From NCBI GenBank assembly GCA_900543365.1, contig UQRG01000043.1, forward strand, positions 1 to 10,019: DNA of 10,019 nucleotides, written 5' to 3'. The notes under the pieces were generated by a model. The model was not told the DNA's origin. It was given only the letters and a program-made list of their open reading frames with translations, and did no database searches. The stretch is from an uncultured Eubacterium sp. GTDB lineage: Bacteria; Bacillota; Clostridia; Lachnospirales; CAG-274. Within the stretch, counting starts at the first letter, position 1. Each line of letters starts with the position of its first letter. Both the position numbers and the translations under genes were made by a program. Below, in pieces: positions 6,852-10,019 of the stretch.

Positions 6852-8622
6852 TAAAACTGTTGTACTTGTAGGTAATCCTAATACTGGAAAAAGCACTATA
6901 TTTAATGCTTTAACAGGTAGTCATCAGCATACCGGCAACTGGTCAGGAAAAACTGTTGGCAATGCCACTGGAACTATGGATTATAAAGGTGTAAGGTATG
7001 AAATAATTGATTTGCCTGGCATTTATTCAACTAATCCAATTTCTGAAGATGAAAAATGTGCTATGGATTGTATAAAGTCAGGTATAGCTGATATTGTTAT
7101 TATTGTATTAGATTCAACTTGTCTTGAGAGAAATTTAATACTTGCATTGGAGTTATCTAAAATTTGTTGCAATGTTATTGTTTGTGTCAATTTAATTGAT
7201 GAGGCACATAAAAAGGGAATAATAGTAGATATTAAAAAGCTTGAAGAAATTTTGAACATACCCGTTGTGGCAACAGTTGCCAGAAATGGTATAGGAATGG
7301 ATAAGTTAAAAGAGGAAATTCATTCTCATAATACTTCCTGCCAAAGTTGTGAATGTAGTGTAGAGTATGTTTATACCAATTGTGTAGAGAACAGTTGTAA
7401 TATATTTAATAACATTGATAGAAAAATCGACAGAATAGTCACAGGTAAAATTTGGGCATTGCCTATTATGGCTATTCTTTTTTGTTTTATACTTTGGCTT
7501 ACTATATTAGGAACAAACTATCCATCGGCCTTTTTAAGCTCATTTTTTAAGACAGTTGAAAACTATCTTCTTTATATATTTGATGATAGTAATTGGCTTA
7601 TAAAAGGTGTTTTTGTTGAAGGTATATTTAGAACTTTAAGTTGGGTAGTAGCAGTTATGTTGCCACCAATGACAATATTTTTCCCTCTTTTTGCAATATT
7701 AGAGGATTCTGGATATTTGCCAAGAATAGCCTTTAATTCAGACAAAGTTTTTAAAAAGGCAAATGCACACAGCAAAATGGTAATGTCAATATGTATGGGT
7801 TTAGGCTGTAACGCAGTAGGAGTTGTAGCTGCTAGGATTATTGAATCTAAAAAGGAAAGACTTATAGCAATACTTACAAACTGTTTTATGCCTTGTAATG
7901 GTAGATTTGCTGGTCTAATTATGCTTGCATCAGTGTTTATAGCAAGTGGAGCCTTTGGTAGTATAAAAGTTGCAATTACTGTTTTATTGTGTATATTAAG
8001 TGGTGTTATAATCACACTTATCATATCTTATATATTAAGCAAAACTATTTTAAGAGGTCAGCAATCTTCTTTTATATTAGAGTTGCCGCCATATAGACGA
8101 CCTGATATAAAAAACATTCTTAAAAGGTCTGTTAGAGAAAAGATACTCTATGTTTTAGGTAGAGCAATAGTTGTAGCTGCACCAGCTGGTGCAATAATAT
8201 GGATTATGCAAAATGTAACATTTGGTGATATTAGTTTAATGACTTATATAGCCAATTTCTTAAATCCTTTTGCTGAACTTATGGGACTTGATGGATATAT
8301 ATTGGCAGCTTTTATATTGGGTATGCCAGCTAACGAAATTGTAATTCCTATTATAATTATGTGTTATAGTGGAAGTAGTGGTATTATTGAATTTGAAAAT
8401 CTATCTGAACTTGGAGCATTGTTAAGAGCAAATGGTTGGAATTATGTGACAGCTATATGTACTATGATTTTTTCACTTAATCACTTCCCTTGTGGTACTA
8501 CTTTGCTAACTATTAAAAAAGAAACTAAAAGTGTTAAATGGACTGTTTTAGCTTTTATTCTGCCTACTGTGACAGGTATTGTGTTATGTATGCTTATAAA
8601 TTTATTTATGGGTGCCGCATAG
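6844..8622 (+). CDS. feoB: Ferrous iron transporter FeoB, short variant with cysteine-rich linker
   Basis: FeoB is an inner-membrane Fe(II) transporter with a cytosolic GTPase domain. ATG 6844 follows GAGGAGG at six bases; an upstream in-frame TTG at 6826 would absorb that site and is rejected. The protein has 592 aa, short for the family (often 650-770). G-domain motifs: G1 GNPNTGKST (10-18), G2 region GNWSGKTV (31-38; many FeoBs have GNWPGVTV), G3 DLPG (56-59), G4 NLID (116-119), G5-like VARNG (145-149). Membrane domains begin near 205 with GKIWALPIM. They carry the two gate regions, DSGYLPRIAF (288-297) with GLGCNAVG (319-326) and PCNGRFAG (350-357), then ELPPYRRP (413-420) and a second gate half ending with GMPANEIVIP (493-502). 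Between G5 and the first helix only about 45 residues remain, so the helical GDI domain appears much reduced. That linker holds C166, C169, C171, C180 and C185. Confidence 0.95.
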   Translation: MNNKTVVLVGNPNTGKSTIFNALTGSHQHTGNWSGKTVGNATGTMDYKGVRYEIIDLPGIYSTNPISEDEKCAMDCIKSGIADIVIIVLDSTCLERNLILALELSKICCNVIVCVNLIDEAHKKGIIVDIKKLEEILNIPVVATVARNGIGMDKLKEEIHSHNTSCQSCECSVEYVYTNCVENSCNIFNNIDRKIDRIVTGKIWALPIMAILFCFILWLTILGTNYPSAFLSSFFKTVENYLLYIFDDSNWLIKGVFVEGIFRTLSWVVAVMLPPMTIFFPLFAILEDSGYLPRIAFNSDKVFKKANAHSKMVMSICMGLGCNAVGVVAARIIESKKERLIAILTNCFMPCNGRFAGLIMLASVFIASGAFGSIKVAITVLLCILSGVIITLIISYILSKTILRGQQSSFILELPPYRRPDIKNILKRSVREKILYVLGRAIVVAAPAGAIIWIMQNVTFGDISLMTYIANFLNPFAELMGLDGYILAAFILGMPANEIVIPIIIMCYSGSSGIIEFENLSELGALLRANGWNYVTAICTMIFSLNHFPCGTTLLTIKKETKSVKWTVLAFILPTVTGIVLCMLINLFMGAA

Positions 8623-9577
8623 TTTGACTATGTGGCACTAATTGATTGATTTTTTTATTGGATTCGTATGGTATGTATTTATTGCTCCGATTGATAACGG
8701 TATTGTTTAAAATAACCTGCATATATGCTGATACTCTATAGTCATATACGAATACACCAGGGCAATCATTATAAAAATATCTTTCATCACTTGGACCACA
8801 ATCAAGGACATTCCTTATATTGTCGCAATAATAAATAGTATTGTTTTTGCAGGTGTAAACAACATAATCATCAAATCTGTTGTCATTACTTATATATCTG
8901 ATTATAAGTTTAGGAATATTATCATTATCCAAATCCTCAATATAACATTGCTCCTTGAAACAATCTATATTATAAATGGTTGAGCTTTGAGGAAAAGGAT
9001 TTGACGGATATTCAATAATCATTCCAGTTACATTACGAAATATAATTTTGTCAGCTGCTTTTTGAAATATTTTTTCATATTCATCATTGACATTGTCAAT
9101 ACCTTTTATGACTTTGGGAAAATTATCGGATGGCATAATAGTACATATATAAGTATAATTTTCAGGATACAGAAACATAATGTTGTTTTTTTTCATCATA
9201 AGCAACTTTGTAGCCAAAAGGTTCGCCTATATTATTTGCAGGCAGCATTAAGGAATTATCAAATAAAACAGGTGTATGTTCCATAGACTTTTCAAGTCCG
9301 TTTACTGTCATTTTGCTGCTGCCTAATTTTACGGTAACATAAATATTGTCTTTGTTTACAATAAGGAATCTGTCTTTGGCATTCCATTTAATTTCTGCAC
9401 CAATAGCTTCAAATACACATCGTGCAGGACCAAAAATTTATTATTAAATGCCTTTCCTGTTTCATTTATAGATGTGTTGTTTACAACAATCATAGTTGAT
9501 TCATCAGCAGCACATACATTTGTTACAAAAAGTGTTGTCAATATGAATCCTAAAAAAATAACATACAATTTTTTCAT
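8606..9577 (-). pseudogene. Secreted copper-amine-oxidase-like (stalk) domain protein, disrupted by two compensating frameshifts
   Basis: With the shifts corrected this is one protein of about 323 aa. Residues 1-23 are a signal peptide ending VCA before AADES. A copper-amine-oxidase N-terminal-like (stalk) domain follows at about 29-130. A C-terminal domain has DLDNDNIPKLI (near 215-225), resembling the D-x-D-x-D-x-(I/T)-P-E-L-I pattern of clostridial secreted proteins. Reading from ATG 9577, the frame runs to a stop at 9356. The stalk domain actually continues in another frame after the A5 run at 9432-9436, giving GPARCVFEAIGAEIKWNAKD, later VKLGSSKMTVNG, then LPANNIGEPFGYKVAYDE. That frame stops at 9162-9164. 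The original frame, open again from 9217, encodes the C-terminal domain. The second change lies between 9193 and 9164, most simply the T8 run at 9186-9193. GGAG overlaps the end of the upstream regulator, 13 bases before ATG. The function is unknown; a cell-surface binding role is only a guess. Sequencing error is the alternative to decay. Confidence 0.75.
8612..8656 (+). terminator. Hairpin with delayed T-run at the end of feoB
   Basis: GTGCCGCATAG (8612-8622) pairs with CTATGTGGCAC (8628-8638) over 11 positions, one a G-T wobble, around a TTTGA loop. The stem includes the feoB stop codon. Seven T residues follow at 8650-8656, but only after an 11-base gap, so this is a less than ideal intrinsic terminator. 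It also overlaps the 3' end of the convergent minus-strand gene; no T-run is placed to serve that strand. Confidence 0.6.
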
Positions 9578-9596
9578 ATATTAATACACACTCCTT

Positions 9597-10019
9597 TTAT
9601 TTATTTTTTGATATTTCCCCTAACATCTCCTCGTCAAAGTCAAACAGAATATCATTGGTTTCCATAACCGTAAGATTTTTGGAAATAGCATAAAGAAAAA
9701 TAGAATCCCGTCTGTCTCTTGGATCAAGCATAAGATATTTTGCGAGCCTTAACAAAAGCTGCATTTCATTGTAGTTAAGTTTCATAGCTATACCTATTGC
9801 TATATATACATCTCTGTTAGGCTTTCTGTTTCCGTTAAATACCTTGTACACATAATCCCCAAGGCAAGAGCTTATTGAAATAAAACTTATTTTCAGCCCC
9901 TTTTCTCTAAGCAGTTTCATTAAATATTCATCTGCACTTATGTTTAAATATTCTGATTTATTTTTATATAGTCCTGAATAGATAATGTGTTTTTAATATT
10001 ATTTAGTAGCTCATCCGTC
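9597..10019 (-). pseudogene. XRE-like helix-turn-helix regulator, 5' end outside window, frameshifted near the N-terminus
   Basis: The main frame, from ATG 9920, gives 107 aa: LLREKGLKIS, then a helix-turn-helix-like region with YVYKVFNGNRKPNRD (about 23-37), the leucine-rich NEMQLLLRLAKYLMLDPRDRRD (about 51-72) and a C-terminal LTVMETNDILFDFDEEML. This pattern resembles a clostridial XRE-like family with a G-x-R-x-P-x-R-D turn and a PRDRRDaI motif. That recognition is from memory. ATG 9920 is not the real start: codons just upstream read SEYLNISADEYL in the same frame, which fits the family's N-terminal part. Further upstream (10018-9962) a different frame reads TDELLNNIKNTLSIQDYIK, also family-like. 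One extra base at the T5 run 9961-9965 would join them into about 140 visible residues. The stop overlaps the AAAAGGAG that serves the stalk-protein gene, so the two form an operon. It probably controls that gene or others; its target is unknown. Confidence 0.65.

Noticed and set aside
7572..8024. 150-codon open frame on the minus strand inside feoB
   Set aside because: It lies wholly within the conserved FeoB membrane domain, has no recognisable motif and looks like an antisense shadow of that gene.
9062..9286. Plus-strand 74-codon open frame inside the stalk-protein gene
   Set aside because: It is opposite the clearly family-like minus-strand coding sequence and has no motif of its own.
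9186..9440. Programmed ribosomal frameshifting in the stalk-protein gene
   Set aside because: Two opposite shifts would be needed in one message; the five-base run is no classical slippery heptamer and I saw no downstream stimulatory structure. Indels are the simpler explanation.
1..10019. CRISPR arrays, tRNA or rRNA genes, insertion sequences, attachment sites
   Set aside because: No regularly spaced repeats, cloverleaf-like segments, transposase motifs or flanking terminal repeats were noticed on either strand.

Overview
The window is low-GC DNA with strong AGGAGG-type ribosome binding sites, short intergenic gaps and protein families typical of Firmicutes. The gene order (16S methyltransferase, cysteine desulfurase, ThiI), the FeoA/FeoB subtype and the minus-strand HTH family point to an anaerobic clostridium, most likely Lachnospiraceae or a close relative. 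That placement is inference; no rRNA or marker tree is available here.

Layout. Positions 1-2877 (+) hold the end of rsmE, a NifS/IscS-like cysteine desulfurase and thiI, a tRNA/rRNA modification cluster. The desulfurase probably feeds sulfur to ThiI, which has no rhodanese domain. Positions 2898-5858 (+) hold a candidate promoter, a strong terminator hairpin in the leader, then three tightly packed genes: an RmlD-like reductase, a DAACS-family dicarboxylate/amino acid symporter and a TSUP (TauE/SafE) permease. Positions 5864-8656 (+) hold a good promoter, a flavoprotein with an Isf-like compact cysteine motif, a perfect 17-bp palindrome, then feoA and feoB (ferrous iron uptake) and a hairpin at the feoB stop.

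The minus strand from 10019 down to 8606 is a different kind of region: an XRE-like HTH regulator followed closely by a secreted protein with a copper-amine-oxidase-like (stalk) domain. Both are broken by single-base changes at short A/T runs. The secreted gene shows about -1 and then +1, which compensate, so its N- and C-terminal parts lie in the same frame while the middle of its conserved domain is readable only in another frame. The regulator shows another -1 near its N-terminus. Eight complete genes on the plus strand, with equally long homopolymers, are intact, so local gene decay is a real possibility next to sequencing error.

I found no CRISPR array, tRNA, insertion sequence or clear new defence system. 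The most notable signals are the decayed or slipping regulator/stalk-protein pair, the palindromic operator candidate in front of feoAB, the cysteine-rich shortened linker of FeoB, and the terminator-after-promoter arrangement upstream of the RmlD-like gene.
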